Below are positions 47,340 to 56,783 of a DNA stretch of 64,000 bases, one piece after another. This DNA is from Castellaniella sp. GTDB lineage: Bacteria; Pseudomonadota; Gammaproteobacteria; Burkholderiales; Burkholderiaceae_B. Within the stretch, counting starts at the first letter, position 1; every line of letters starts with the position of its first letter. The translations under genes were made by a program, and so were the position numbers. The stretch spans positions 124,001 to 188,000 of the forward strand of contig NZ_SCQN01000044.1 in the NCBI RefSeq assembly GCF_004321985.1, written 5' to 3'. A model generated the notes under the pieces. The model worked only from the letters and a program-made list of their open reading frames with translations, was not told the DNA's origin and did not search any database.

Positions 47340-48548
47340 ATGTCGTTGTCGCCCCCCGTGTATCTGGATTACTCCGCCACCACGCCGGTGGACGAGCGGG
47401 TGGTCCAGGCGATGCTGCCGTGGCTCGGCGAACGCTTCGGCAACGCGGCTTCCACCAGCCACGCCTGGGGCTGGGATGCCAGCGAGGCTGTCGAGCAGGC
47501 TCGTGCTCAAGTTGCAGGACTGATCCATGCCGATCCACGCGAGATCATCTGGACATCCGGTGCGACCGAGTCCGACAATCTGGCGATCAAGGGCGTGGCG
47601 CAATTCCATGGTGGGCGCGGGCGTCACATCGTGACGGTTCGCACCGAACACAAGGCTGTCCTCGACACCTGTCATGCGCTGGAGCAGGGCGGGTTCGAGG
47701 TCACCTATCTGGATGTGGACGCTGGCGGGCTGGTGACGCCCGAGGCTTTGGCGGCCGCCTTGCGCCCGGACACCATTCTGGCGTCCGTGATGCTGGTGAA
47801 TAATGAAATAGGGGTCATCCAGGACGTCGCTGCGCTGGCGGCCGTGTGTCATCAGCGGGGCGTACTGTTTCATACCGATGCGGCGCAGGCCACCGGGAAG
47901 ATTCCCGTCGACGCGGCTGGGATGGACGTGGACTTGATGTCGCTGTCGGCACACAAGACCTACGGGCCCAAGGGAATCGGTGCGCTTTACGTGCGCCGCA
48001 AGCCTCGTGTGCGTCTGGAAGCACAGATGCACGGAGGTGGGCACGAGCGGGGCTTGCGCTCCGGGACGCTGCCCACGCATCAGATCGTCGGCATGGGTGC
48101 TTCATTCGAGCTGGCCGGGCAACTCATGGCGACGGAGCTTCCCAGGATCGGCGCATTGCGCGACCGTCTCTGGGAAGGCTTGCGCGATCTGCCCGACGTC
48201 TATCTCAATGGCGATCCAGCTCGGCGCGTTGTCCACAACCTGAACATCAGCGTGGCGCATGTCGAAGGCGAGGCACTGCTCATGTCCGTCCCGGAACTGG
48301 CGGTTTCGTCTGGTTCAGCCTGCACGTCGGCCAGCCTGGAACCGTCGCACGTCCTGCGCGCGCTAGGGCGCAGCGATCTGCTCGCACACAGTTCCCTGCG
48401 CATGACGATAGGCCGCTATACGTCCGATACGGATGTGGATCTGGCGATTCGCGTGCTGCGGACGCAGATTCAACGCCTGCGCGAGCTCTCGCCGCTCTGG
48501 GAAATGCGTGAACGAGGTACTCTGGGCGCCTGGATGGAGACCTGCTGA
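47340..48548 (+). CDS. iscS: IscS, cysteine desulfurase
   Basis: A 402-residue PLP enzyme that takes sulfur from cysteine as a persulfide for Fe-S clusters and tRNA thiolation. PLP Lys206 in [12 protein letters not shown] and the persulfide Cys328 in [14 protein letters not shown] fall at exactly the E. coli positions. [14 protein letters not shown] opens the protein. The C-terminal end (about 385-402) is present, the region that binds IscU. It overlaps iscU by one base. Confidence 0.95.
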   Translation: MSLSPPVYLDYSATTPVDERVVQAMLPWLGERFGNAASTSHAWGWDASEAVEQARAQVAGLIHADPREIIWTSGATESDNLAIKGVAQFHGGRGRHIVTVRTEHKAVLDTCHALEQGGFEVTYLDVDAGGLVTPEALAAALRPDTILASVMLVNNEIGVIQDVAALAAVCHQRGVLFHTDAAQATGKIPVDAAGMDVDLMSLSAHKTYGPKGIGALYVRRKPRVRLEAQMHGGGHERGLRSGTLPTHQIVGMGASFELAGQLMATELPRIGALRDRLWEGLRDLPDVYLNGDPARRVVHNLNISVAHVEGEALLMSVPELAVSSGSACTSASLEPSHVLRALGRSDLLAHSSLRMTIGRYTSDTDVDLAIRVLRTQIQRLRELSPLWEMRERGTLGAWMETC

Positions 48549-48937
48549 TGGCTGGTCTGCCGTACGGGCCGCTGGTTCTGGATCACTATCTGCATCCGCG
48601 CAACGTAGGGTCTCTGGATCCGGCGGATGCGCGTGTGGGGTCTGCACTGGTCGGATCTCCGGTCCTGGGCGAGGTACTCAAGCTCCAGATCTTCCTGCAG
48701 GACGGAACCATCACCCAGGCTCGCTTTCGCGCGTTTGGTGGTGGTTCGGCGATTGCCGCGGGTTCGTGGCTGACCGAACAACTACAGGGCCAAAGTCTGA
48801 ACCATGCGCTGGGCATCCGCAGTCAGGACATCATGAGTGCCCTGAACCTTCCGCCTGTGAAGATGCATTCGGCGTTGCTCGCCGAAGATGCCATCCGGGC
48901 CGCAGTAGCTGATTACACGCAAAAACACTCTCAATAA
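48548..48937 (+). CDS. iscU: IscU-like protein lacking every cluster-ligand cysteine
   Basis: A 129-residue IscU homologue between iscS and iscA. The fold signature is kept: LVLDHYLHPRNVGSLD, GSALVGSP-x-x-GEVLKLQI, GGGSAIAAGSWLTEQLQG and the HscA-recognition motif LPPVK at residues 101-105. All three scaffold cysteines are gone: Cys37 is Leu40 (GSPVLGE), Cys63 is Gly65 (AFGGGSAIA), Cys106 is Ser108 (KMHSALLAED); Asp39 is Glu42. The protein contains no cysteine at all. The reading frame is intact with normal codon use, so it is not simple decay. It cannot hold a cluster in the known way; a regulatory or structural role with IscS is possible. Confidence 0.88.
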   Translation: MAGLPYGPLVLDHYLHPRNVGSLDPADARVGSALVGSPVLGEVLKLQIFLQDGTITQARFRAFGGGSAIAAGSWLTEQLQGQSLNHALGIRSQDIMSALNLPPVKMHSALLAEDAIRAAVADYTQKHSQ

Positions 48938-48958
48938 CCCCCTCAAGTGAGTTGCATC

Positions 48959-49282
48959 ATGGGAATTACATTGACATCGCAAGCAGCCGAGCATATCCAG
49001 CGCAATCTGGAAAAGCGGGGCAAGGGCCTGGGGCTGCGCCTGGGCGTGAAGCCGGCTGGCTGTTCCGGTCTGTCTTACCAACTGGAGTATGTGGACGATC
49101 CAACCGCTGAAGATCAGGTGTTCGAGCAGTTCGGCGCGCGGGTCTACGTCGCGCCCGACAGCCTGCCGTATCTGCAGGGAACCGAACTCGACTATGCGCG
49201 TGAGGGCCTGAACGAGGGGTTTCGCTTCCACAACCCGAATGAAAAGGCGGCTTGTGGGTGTGGGGATTCGTTCACAGTCTGA
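48959..49282 (+). CDS. iscA: IscA, A-type Fe-S carrier
   Basis: A 107-residue A-type carrier. The three conserved cysteines are present: AGCSGLSY near residue 35 and CGCGDSF at the C terminus (about 99-105). [28 protein letters not shown] matches IscA. The gene ends the isc operon; the usual hscB-hscA-fdx genes do not follow, and a strong bidirectional terminator lies just downstream. Confidence 0.93.
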   Translation: MGITLTSQAAEHIQRNLEKRGKGLGLRLGVKPAGCSGLSYQLEYVDDPTAEDQVFEQFGARVYVAPDSLPYLQGTELDYAREGLNEGFRFHNPNEKAACGCGDSFTV

Positions 49283-49299
49283 GGCTTACCGGAAAACGG

Positions 49300-49335
49300 C
49301 AGGGCCCGGGACTCGATTCGAAGTCCCGGGCCCTG
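49300..49335. terminator. Bidirectional terminator between iscA and lysS
   Basis: A perfect 14-bp GC-rich stem (49300-49313 with 49322-49335, CAGGGCCCGGGACT and its complement) with an 8-base loop, 18 bases past the iscA stop and 23 bases past the lysS stop. Short T-rich sequence (GCTGCTTT) follows on the forward strand. Confidence 0.7.
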
Positions 49336-49357
49336 CTGCTTTGGCCGCCTGGCGTCG

Positions 49358-50875
49358 TCAGTCTTCGCGACGCATGTGCGGAAAGAGAATCACGTCCCGG
49401 ATGTTGGGGCTGTCGGTCAGCATCATGACCAGCCGGTCGATGCCGATTCCGCATCCGCCCGTGGGCGGCATGCCGTACTCCAGTGCTCGGACGTAGTCGG
49501 CGTCGTAATACATGGCTTCCTCGTCGCCTGCGTCTTTCGCAGCTACCTGCGCCCGGAACCGCGCCGCCTGGTCCTCGGGGTCGTTCAGCTCCGAGAATCC
49601 GTTGGCAATCTCGCGCCCGCAGGCGAAAAGTTCGAACCGCTCCGTGATGTCGGCCTGCGTATCCGAGGCCCGGGCCAGCGGTGAGACTTCAACCGGGTAG
49701 TCAATGATGTAGGTCGGGTGCCAAAGCTGGGTTTCGGTGGTTTCCTCAAAGAGCGCCAGCTGCAGGGCACCCAGGCCGGCGTGAGAGAGCGCCGGACCAT
49801 CGACCTCGGCGCCCAGCCGGAGCAGCTCGGTCCTCAGGTAGCCGGCGTCCAAGAGCTGGCTGTCGGTATAGACCGGCGCGTATTTGCGGATGGCCTGGGT
49901 AATGGTGAGCCTGTCGAAAGCGCGGCCAAGGTCCAGGGGTTTGCTCTGGTAGATCAGGTCCGTCGTGCCGCAGGCGCTCAGCGCGGTATCCCGGATCAAT
50001 GACTCCGTGTAGTCCATCAGCCATTGATAGTCGGTATAGGCCGCGTAGAACTCCATCATCGTGAATTCGGGGTTGTGACGCGGACTCACGCCTTCGTTGC
50101 GGAAGTTGCGGTTGATCTCGAAGACACGCTCGAATCCGCCTACGATCAAGCGCTTCAGATACAGTTCGGGCGCGATGCGCAGGTACATATCCATGTCCAG
50201 CGCGTTGTGGTGCGTGATGAAAGGCTTGGCCGAAGCGCCCCCCGGAATCGGGTGCAGCATGGGCGTTTCGACTTCCAGGAAGTTGGCGTCCGACATGAAC
50301 TGGCGGATGGTCGCCACGATGCGGCTGCGGGCCAGAAAGGTCTGTCGCGTTTCCTCGCTGACGATGAGATCCACATAGCGGCGCCGGTAGCGCAGCTCCT
50401 GATCTGCCATACCGTGGAATTTGTCCGGCAGCGGCCGCAACGACTTCGCCAGCAGACGCAGCGACTGGACGCGCAGCGACAGCTCGCCCTTGTGGGTCTT
50501 GAAGACCTCTCCTTCGGCACCGATGATATCGCCGATGTCCCAGGACTTGAAGGCCGCGTAGGCTTCGTCCCCCAGGACGCTGCGGTCCAGGTAGAGTTGC
50601 AGGCGCCCGCTGGTGTCCTGCAGTGTTGCAAAGCTGGCCCTGCCCATGACACGCTTGAGCACCATGCGTCCGGCTACCTTCGCATGGCGGTTCAGGGCTT
50701 GAAGGGCGTCGTCGTCAAGCGTGCCGCAGTCCTGGTGCAGGGTTGCCGCGTGGCTGTCGGGACGAAAGTCGTTGGGGTATGCCGGGCCCGCCGCGCGCAG
50801 GGCGTCCAGCTTGCCGCGCCGTTCGGCGATGAGGCGGTTCTCGTCCGGGGCTTGTGAATCGTTTTGAGCAGTCAT
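49358..50875 (-). CDS. lysS: Lysyl-tRNA synthetase (class II)
   Basis: A 505-residue class II synthetase. N-terminal OB-fold anticodon-binding domain ([22 protein letters not shown], about 67-88), motif 1 to motif 3 in the catalytic core ([42 protein letters not shown], motif 2; [16 protein letters not shown], motif 3). It follows prfB in the conserved prfB-lysS order with 25 bases between them. Confidence 0.96.
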   Translation of the reverse strand: MTAQNDSQAPDENRLIAERRGKLDALRAAGPAYPNDFRPDSHAATLHQDCGTLDDDALQALNRHAKVAGRMVLKRVMGRASFATLQDTSGRLQLYLDRSVLGDEAYAAFKSWDIGDIIGAEGEVFKTHKGELSLRVQSLRLLAKSLRPLPDKFHGMADQELRYRRRYVDLIVSEETRQTFLARSRIVATIRQFMSDANFLEVETPMLHPIPGGASAKPFITHHNALDMDMYLRIAPELYLKRLIVGGFERVFEINRNFRNEGVSPRHNPEFTMMEFYAAYTDYQWLMDYTESLIRDTALSACGTTDLIYQSKPLDLGRAFDRLTITQAIRKYAPVYTDSQLLDAGYLRTELLRLGAEVDGPALSHAGLGALQLALFEETTETQLWHPTYIIDYPVEVSPLARASDTQADITERFELFACGREIANGFSELNDPEDQAARFRAQVAAKDAGDEEAMYYDADYVRALEYGMPPTGGCGIGIDRLVMMLTDSPNIRDVILFPHMRRED

Positions 50876-50900
50876 GTCGTCGAGGGTAGGGGGCCAGGGA

Positions 50901-52005
50901 TCAGTCGGTCTGCTTCAGGCTGGCCGTGATGAAGGCGTCCAGATCGCCATCCAGTACTTTCTGTGTGTTGGAGATTTCAACGCCGGTGCGCAAGTCCTTG
51001 ATGCGGCTCTGATCCAGGACATAGGACCGGATCTGGTGGCCCCAGCCCACATCGCTCTTGGTGTCCTCGAGCTTCTGTTGTTCGGCCATGCGCTTGCGCA
51101 TCTCGAGTTCATACAGGCGGGACTTCAGCATTTGCATGGCTTCCGCGCGGTTGCGGTGTTGAGAACGGTCGTTCTGGCACTGCACCACGATTCCGGTAGG
51201 CATGTGGGTGATGCGGACAGCCGAATCCGTCTTGTTGATGTGCTGGCCGCCGGCGCCACTGGCGCGGTAGGTGTCGATGCGCAGATCGGCCGGGTTGATC
51301 TCGATTTCGAACGAGTCGTCGATTTCGGGGTATACGAAAACGCTGGCGAATGACGTGTGCCGGCCGTTGGACGAATCAAAGGGGCTCTTGCGCACCAGGC
51401 GGTGCACGCCCGTTTCGGTCCGCAGCAGGCCGTAAGCGTATTCACCCTCGAATTTGATCGTCGCGGATTTGATGCCGGCAACTTCGCCTTCGGAGATTTC
51501 CAGCACCTCGGTCTTGAAGTCTTTGCGTTCCCCGTAGTGCAGGTACTGGCGTAACAGCATCGACGCCCAGTCCTGGGCCTCGGTTCCGCCAGCGCCCGCC
51601 TGAATGTCGACGAAACAGTTCAGCGGATCAGCAGGGTTGGAGAACATGCGCCGGAATTCCAGTGCCTCAAGGCGCTCACCCAGCGCGGCGCAGTCCTGCT
51701 CGATGGCAGCAAGCGTGGCGTCGTCGTCGTCTTCGCTGGCCAGCTCAAACAGGTCGTGCGCGTCGGCCAGGCCCCGCTCCAGGTCGCTCAGCGTGTGGAC
51801 GACAGTTTCCAGGGACTTCTTTTCCCGGCCCAGTTCCTGGGCGTGCTGGGGATCGTTCCAAATGTCGGGGTTCTCGAGTTCGGCGTTGACGACGAGCAAG
51901 CGTTCGGCTTTGGCATCGTAGTCAAAGATACCTCCGTAGAGCCGCCTGGCGTTCCTGATAATCGTCGATGCAGGCGCTGATATGGTTTTGGCGTTCGGCT
52001 TCCAT
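50901..52005 (-). CDS. prfB: Peptide chain release factor 2, expressed by programmed +1 frameshift
   Basis: RF2 reads UGA and UAA. Starting at ATG 52003-52005 the zero frame runs 27 codons ([10 protein letters not shown]...RRYL) to an in-frame TGA at 51922-51924 in the context CGG AGG TAT CTT TGA C, the conserved RF2 frameshift site with an internal Shine-Dalgarno AGGAGG-like stimulator. After a +1 slip on CTT translation continues DYDAKAERL to give about 367 residues. SPF anticodon-like tripeptide (RKSPFDSS) and catalytic GGQ ([13 protein letters not shown]) are present. Low RF2 favours the slip, giving autoregulation. Do not read it as a pseudogene. Confidence 0.96.
51919..51935 (-). promoter_or_regulatory. 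prfB programmed frameshift site
   Basis: On the reverse strand CGGAGGTATCTTTGAC: SD-like AGG element three bases before the slippery CTT (51925-51927) and the TGA stop followed by C. This matches the universal RF2 autoregulatory site. Confidence 0.9.
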
Positions 52006-52247
52006 GGTGTGATCCACTTCAATCTTTCAAGATAATCCAGCATTCTAACGCGGCGGGAGGACATCATGCGAAGCGGCCGGGGGCGCGGATTATAATGGCG
52101 GGCTGCACAGCGTCGTCGTTTGGCCGAAAGGCCGGACGAGGCCATCGTCAGGATCCGTCCGCGGCTTGATCCGCCCCACTGCGCAATGAACTTTTGACTA
52201 CTTTTCCGAACGGGATCTGACGACCGTCCGGACCCTGGAATCTTGGA

Positions 52248-54218
52248 ATGGCGAAACACACGTCTGGAAACCCGACAGCATCGGTCATTACGTCAGGCAG
52301 CCCAGGCGCGGTACCGATTGCGCCGGCGCTTGACGCCACGATGGACGATGCCCGTGTGGCGCGCAAGTCGACCCTGATGAGCCACCGGACGGTCTGGATC
52401 GGCCTGCTGGCCATCGTGCTGGGCGTAGTTGCAGCAGAGATCGCGCAACTGCTGATGTTCATGATCAACGTCATCACGGACATCACCTTTTATGGCCGCG
52501 TGTCGGACGTCGTCGGCGTCAAGCATACCGGCTCATTTGTCTTGTCACCCGCCGACAACCGCCTGGGTGCATGGGTGATCCTGATGCCGGCCATTGGCGG
52601 CCTGATCGCGGGTGCCATGGCGCGCTGGGGCTCGCGCGCGATTCAGGGCCATGGCATCCCTGAGGCGATGGAACAGATTCTCAAGAACGACGCGAACATT
52701 CCGCCCAGGGTAACCTGGCTGAAGCCTGTTTCGTCGGCGTTTGCCATTGGTACCGGCGGACCTTTCGGTGCCGAAGGACCCATCATCTCCACGGGTGGGG
52801 CGCTGGGATCCCTGCTCGGGCAACTGCTGTCGGTGACGGCCACAGAGCGCAAGACACTGCTTGCGGCGGGGGCCGCCGCGGGTATGGCGGCCGTGTTCGG
52901 TGCACCCTTGTCCTCCCTGACCCTAGCGGTGGAGTTGCTGCTCTTCGAATTGCGGCCGCGCTCGCTCATTCCCGTCGCACTGGCGGCGGTGTCGGCGACC
53001 GGCGTACGCTACGCAACCTATGGCGCAGGCGCGGTGTTTTCGATGCCGACGGTTCTGGAACCAGGCCTCTCGGCTCTTGTCAGCTTCATCCTTCTGGGAG
53101 CCATCGTCGGGGTGCTCAGCGTACTGGTGACCAAGGCGGTGTATGGGATCGAGGACGCGTTTGCGAAGTTGCCCATCCACTGGGTATGGTGGCCTGCGCT
53201 CGGCGGCATCGTGGCTGGGGTCATCGGCTGGATCGAACCGCGCACCATGGGGGTGGGCTACGACAATATCGACGCGATCATATCGGGCAGCTTTGGCGTC
53301 AAGATGCTGATTGCGATGTGCGTCCTGAAATTCGCTGCGTGGTCGATCGCGCTTGGCAGCGGCACGTCGGGGGGGACACTGGCCCCCTTGTTCATCATCG
53401 GCGGTTCCTTTGGTGCCTTGCTGGGGCTGGGTGCGGACCACATTCTTCCCCAGCTTGGGATAGACCCGCGCATTGCAGCGCTGGTGGGCATGGCGGCGAT
53501 CTTCGCCGGTTCATCGCGTGCGTTGCTGACGGCGGTCGTGTTTGCATTCGAAACCACCCGGCAGGCGGCCGTGCTGTTGCCGTTGCTGGCGGGATGCTCT
53601 GCGGCATACATCGTGTCCGCACTCATCATGCGCAACACCATCATGACCGAAAAGATTGTGCGCCGGGGCGTTCGTGTACCACTGGAATACACCGCGGATT
53701 TTCTCCAGCGCGTGACGGTCGGTCAGGTGTACACCCGCGACGCGGTGACGCTGAGGGCAGAGGACACGCTGGCGCAGGTGCAGGAATGGCTGCAGAGCGA
53801 ATCCAGTGCACATCATCACGGCTACCCGGTCGTCGGGGCCGGTGGTGAAGTCATGGGTGTGCTGACCATGCGCGAGCTCTTCAATCCGTCGGCCGAGCCC
53901 AAGACTCCCATCGGCGAATTGGTGCTTCGGTCTCCGGTCATGGTCACAGAGGACTATTCCGTGCGTGAGGCCTGTGACCTGATGGTCAATTCGAGCGTGG
54001 GCCAGTTACTCGTGATGAGCCGCACGCAACCGCGTCGGTTGCTTGGCATGCTCACGCGTGGTGACGTGTTCAAGGCGAATGTCTACCGTCTGCAGGAAAG
54101 CCGCGATGCCCAACGTCAGTTGCGCGTCAATTTGCGCCGCCCGCTCCGGCCATTGCGGCCCGTGCGACAGCGCCGGTTGCGACCGCAGTCGGGCAGGACC
54201 CCCGCCCGCACACCCTGA
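52248..54218 (+). CDS. ClC-family chloride channel/antiporter with CBS domains
   Basis: A 656-residue membrane protein. The ClC selectivity motifs are seen as [17 protein letters not shown] (with the gating Glu of G-x-E-G-P, about residue 178) and [17 protein letters not shown] near 371-387. About 12 membrane segments follow a 45-residue soluble N terminus. The C-terminal 150 residues hold two CBS motifs ([33 protein letters not shown]) and a very basic tail ([19 protein letters not shown]). Transport of chloride, by channel or H+ exchange, is inferred from the family. First gene of the block between prfB and recJ. Confidence 0.9.
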   Translation: MAKHTSGNPTASVITSGSPGAVPIAPALDATMDDARVARKSTLMSHRTVWIGLLAIVLGVVAAEIAQLLMFMINVITDITFYGRVSDVVGVKHTGSFVLSPADNRLGAWVILMPAIGGLIAGAMARWGSRAIQGHGIPEAMEQILKNDANIPPRVTWLKPVSSAFAIGTGGPFGAEGPIISTGGALGSLLGQLLSVTATERKTLLAAGAAAGMAAVFGAPLSSLTLAVELLLFELRPRSLIPVALAAVSATGVRYATYGAGAVFSMPTVLEPGLSALVSFILLGAIVGVLSVLVTKAVYGIEDAFAKLPIHWVWWPALGGIVAGVIGWIEPRTMGVGYDNIDAIISGSFGVKMLIAMCVLKFAAWSIALGSGTSGGTLAPLFIIGGSFGALLGLGADHILPQLGIDPRIAALVGMAAIFAGSSRALLTAVVFAFETTRQAAVLLPLLAGCSAAYIVSALIMRNTIMTEKIVRRGVRVPLEYTADFLQRVTVGQVYTRDAVTLRAEDTLAQVQEWLQSESSAHHHGYPVVGAGGEVMGVLTMRELFNPSAEPKTPIGELVLRSPVMVTEDYSVREACDLMVNSSVGQLLVMSRTQPRRLLGMLTRGDVFKANVYRLQESRDAQRQLRVNLRRPLRPLRPVRQRRLRPQSGRTPARTP

Positions 54219-54713
54219 TCATCTGGGGCTGGCTGTCCCCGGCAGGTCCCCGCAAGCGCGGCTGAGCGAGTCCAGCGCATCATCGTCGAAAAGACGCGGC
54301 ACCATGGGGAGCAGCTCATTGTCGGTCCGCTGCAGGTGCCTTTCGAAGGCCGCCGTCCAGGCTGGTAGCTCTGGAGTGGCGGGGACGCCCGCTTTCAGCA
54401 GTGGACCAATCGTGGCGCGCCAGCGGCTATCCAACTGGTCCCGCTCGTGGGTCAGGCCTGTGGTGAGGTCCCTGAGGCATATCGCGTCCGAACCAGCCAT
54501 GGACTCCACCAGTGCCGGAAACACCTGGCCTTCCAGGATGTGCCACTGCGCCTGGGCCGGGCCCTCCAGCCAGGCGATGGCCGCGTGCAGAACCGGGGCG
54601 GCGAGGTGGGCTGGCGCGCCAGCACTGGATGTCAGCGCCCTGAGGTGAACAAGTGTTGTCGCATCCGTTTGCAATAACGCCGAGATCGGGTCGGTGGCGC
54701 CCACATGAGCCAT
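54219..54713 (-). CDS. Hemerythrin-like HHE-domain protein
   Basis: A 164-residue helical protein with a degenerate HHE pattern: LVHLRAL near residue 21, WHILEGQVFPAL near 57-68, LTHERDQL near 88-95 and FERHLQRTDNELLPMVPRLF near 124-143. These supply His and Glu/Asp ligands typical of di-iron hemerythrin-like proteins involved in oxygen, NO or iron handling. It faces the ClC gene and the two stops abut in the palindrome TGATCA. Function unknown. Confidence 0.68.
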   Translation of the reverse strand: MAHVGATDPISALLQTDATTLVHLRALTSSAGAPAHLAAPVLHAAIAWLEGPAQAQWHILEGQVFPALVESMAGSDAICLRDLTTGLTHERDQLDSRWRATIGPLLKAGVPATPELPAWTAAFERHLQRTDNELLPMVPRLFDDDALDSLSRACGDLPGTASPR

Positions 54714-54893
54714 GATGGATCAATCCCCAACTGAAATGACTCATGGTATGTCAATCTGCGTCCGCTGGTCCTATATCTCTTTCAGAAATATGGAAATCGT
54801 AAATATATCGTTGTTCATTATTTAAGAAAATCGTTAAAGTTTCAGTCGTTGAAATTACTTTGAGATATGACGCCCGGGTGGGGCGCGACGGCC
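54714..54893. promoter_or_regulatory. AT-rich divergent promoter region
   Basis: Between the hemerythrin-like gene and the ABC operon. Bases 54765-54866 are strikingly AT-rich against a GC-rich genome. TTTCAG...GAAAT occurs twice exactly 60 bases apart (from 54780 and from 54840), and TCGTT/TCGTA elements repeat between them. Probably promoter and operator for the importer; the regulator is unknown. Confidence 0.4.
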
Positions 54894-55670
54894 ATGAACC
54901 TTTCCTTTGAGCATGTTCAGAAACAATTCGGCGACCTGTCTGTGGTGGCTGAATTCCAGCGCGAGGTCCAGGCCGGCGAATTGGTCGCGCTGGTCGGCCC
55001 ATCGGGTTGCGGCAAGTCGACCCTTCTGCATATTGCGGCGGGGCTGGAGCATCCCAGCCATGGCCGGGTCCTGGCGGATGGAAAACCTGTCTCGCGTCCC
55101 GATCCCAGCCGCATGCTGATGTTTCAGGAAAATGCCCTGTACCCCTGGTTGACGCTGGTGCAGAACGTGTCGATGGCGCTGGAGTTGCAGAAAGTGGGCC
55201 GTGCCCAGGCTCGCAAGCAGGCGCTGGTCTGGCTGGAGAAGGTCCAGCTCAAGGGGTTTGAAGACTATTTTCCGCATCAGGTCTCCGGTGGCATGCGCCA
55301 GCGCTGCGCCTTGGCGCGCGCCTTCATTACCCACCCCGAGGTCCTTCTGCTGGACGAGCCCTTCGGAGCGCTGGATGCGCTGACGCGGATGACGCTGCAG
55401 GATGCCTTGCGCGCACTGATTCGCGAGACTCGTCCCACGGTGCTGCTGGTCACGCACGATGTGGAGGAGGCGCTGTTTCTGGCGGACCGGATTCTGGTCT
55501 TCAGCGCACGCCCTTCGCGTGTCCTGAAGGAATTCCATCTGTCGGCGACGGACAAGACGCATGACCTGTCCAATTTTGCCGACATGCGCCGCGAGATCCT
55601 GAGACTGTTGGGGATCACGACCGAAGACACAAAACCCGCTCTTGCCATTGCCGAGGAACTTGCAGCATGA
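54894..55670 (+). CDS. ABC transporter ATPase, NitT/TauT type (second system)
   Basis: A 258-residue ATPase: Walker A GPSGCGKSTLL near residue 39, Q-loop FQENALYPW, signature VSGGMRQRCALARA, Walker B VLLLDEPFGALDALTR, switch VTHDVEEAL. Start MNLSFEHV at 54894 is preferred to ATG 54867, which adds nine unconserved residues. The stop overlaps the binding-protein gene by four bases. Confidence 0.9.
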   Translation: MNLSFEHVQKQFGDLSVVAEFQREVQAGELVALVGPSGCGKSTLLHIAAGLEHPSHGRVLADGKPVSRPDPSRMLMFQENALYPWLTLVQNVSMALELQKVGRAQARKQALVWLEKVQLKGFEDYFPHQVSGGMRQRCALARAFITHPEVLLLDEPFGALDALTRMTLQDALRALIRETRPTVLLVTHDVEEALFLADRILVFSARPSRVLKEFHLSATDKTHDLSNFADMRREILRLLGITTEDTKPALAIAEELAA

Positions 55671-56662
55671 AATTGAATCGTTACTTGATCCCTGTTCTAG
55701 CTGCACTGACGGTAGCATCCCAGGCGCTGGCCGCTGAACCCTTCAAGGTCGGCTATATCCGCGTGATGGATGATGCGCAGGCGATTGCCGCCTACGAGGG
55801 CAAGCTCTATGAAAAGCAGGGGCTGGACGTGCAACTGGTGGAATTCAAGTCCGGCACGGACCTGATCAAGGCCATCGTGGGCGGGCAACTCGACACCGGC
55901 GTGTTGGGATTCACCAATGCGGCGTCATGGTCGTCGCGCGGTGCGGACCTGAAGGTCGTGAGCGGCGCACAACGCGGCTATCACGCTCTGGTGGTACGCG
56001 ATGACGCGGGCATCGAGAAGGTGGCCGATCTGAAGGGCCACACACTGGCCTCGCAGAAAGAGGGCAGCACCGCCGACGTGGTGCTGAAGGGTGTCGTGCT
56101 GAAGGACGCCGGCATCAAGCCCGAGGATCTGTCGATTTTGGGGGTGAGCCCCCAGGTCGCCGTGCAGTCGCTGGTCGGCAAGCGTGTCGATGCGGCCTTC
56201 CTGTTTGAGCCGCAGGCCAGCATTGCCGAGCAGATCGCGCCGGTCAAGCAGATCTATGAGATTGGCGAGGTCTGGCCGTTCCCGTGCATGGTGACCATCA
56301 CATCCGGGGAAACGCTGAAGACGAAAAAGGATCTGGTCTGGAAATCCCTGGACGCGCAGCGTCAGGCGATCGAACTGTTGCAACAGAAGCCCGATGCAGC
56401 GGCCAAGCTGATCGCGGGTTACTTTATCTCCGAACCCACGTTGAAGACGCTCAAGCATGGTGACGTGCCTCGTGAGAAAATCATTGCGGATGCCATTCGG
56501 ACCCAGACGTACAGCGCTGCACTCACGCCCAAGGACTTGTCACGCATGCAGGAAGTTGCCGATATCATGCAGGCCCAGGGCACGCTCAAGACGCGTGACG
56601 GCAAGCCGTTCGATGTCAAGGCGATCGTGGATCTGGACTGGCAGCATTCGCGCAAACTCTAG
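55667..56662 (+). CDS. Periplasmic binding protein, NitT/TauT (SsuA-like) type
   Basis: A 331-residue binding protein with a Sec signal peptide (about 1-22, cleavage after ASQALA) and a type II fold: FKVGYIRVMDDAQAIAAYEG, LVEFKSGTDLIKAIVGGQLDTGVLGFTNA, KGHTLASQKEGSTADVVLK. Similar to SsuA/TauA binders for sulfonates and related anions. Ligand unknown. A strong stem-loop separates it from the permease gene. Confidence 0.87.
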   Translation: MKLNRYLIPVLAALTVASQALAAEPFKVGYIRVMDDAQAIAAYEGKLYEKQGLDVQLVEFKSGTDLIKAIVGGQLDTGVLGFTNAASWSSRGADLKVVSGAQRGYHALVVRDDAGIEKVADLKGHTLASQKEGSTADVVLKGVVLKDAGIKPEDLSILGVSPQVAVQSLVGKRVDAAFLFEPQASIAEQIAPVKQIYEIGEVWPFPCMVTITSGETLKTKKDLVWKSLDAQRQAIELLQQKPDAAAKLIAGYFISEPTLKTLKHGDVPREKIIADAIRTQTYSAALTPKDLSRMQEVADIMQAQGTLKTRDGKPFDVKAIVDLDWQHSRKL

Positions 56663-56744
56663 CGTGGTCTCTCTGCTGTCGCGGCACGGCCCGTCCGTGA
56701 CCGGCATTGCTGCGATGTCTTGCTAGCGCGCTGTCTGGTTTGAT

Positions 56745-56769
56745 GGCGGCCGGGCGTGTCCCGGCCGCC
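56745..56769 (+). other. Stem-loop between the binding-protein and permease genes
   Basis: GGCGGCCGGG (56745-56754) and CCCGGCCGCC (56760-56769) form a perfect 10-bp GC stem with a 5-base loop, 14 bases before the permease ATG. No T tract. Likely an mRNA-stability or differential-expression element. Confidence 0.55.
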
Positions 56770-56783
56770 GCACGTTGGGAATC

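Noticed and set aside
51922..52005. prfB as a broken gene because of the early in-frame TGA.
   Set aside because: The stop is part of the conserved RF2 frameshift signal.
52097..52247. Possible fluoride riboswitch before the ClC gene.
   Set aside because: The leader has GNRA-loop hairpins (for example GGCC-GAAA-GGCC at 52122-52133) but not the conserved crcB-motif core, and the protein has the chloride-type GxEGP and GSGTSGG motifs rather than those of fluoride-type ClC.
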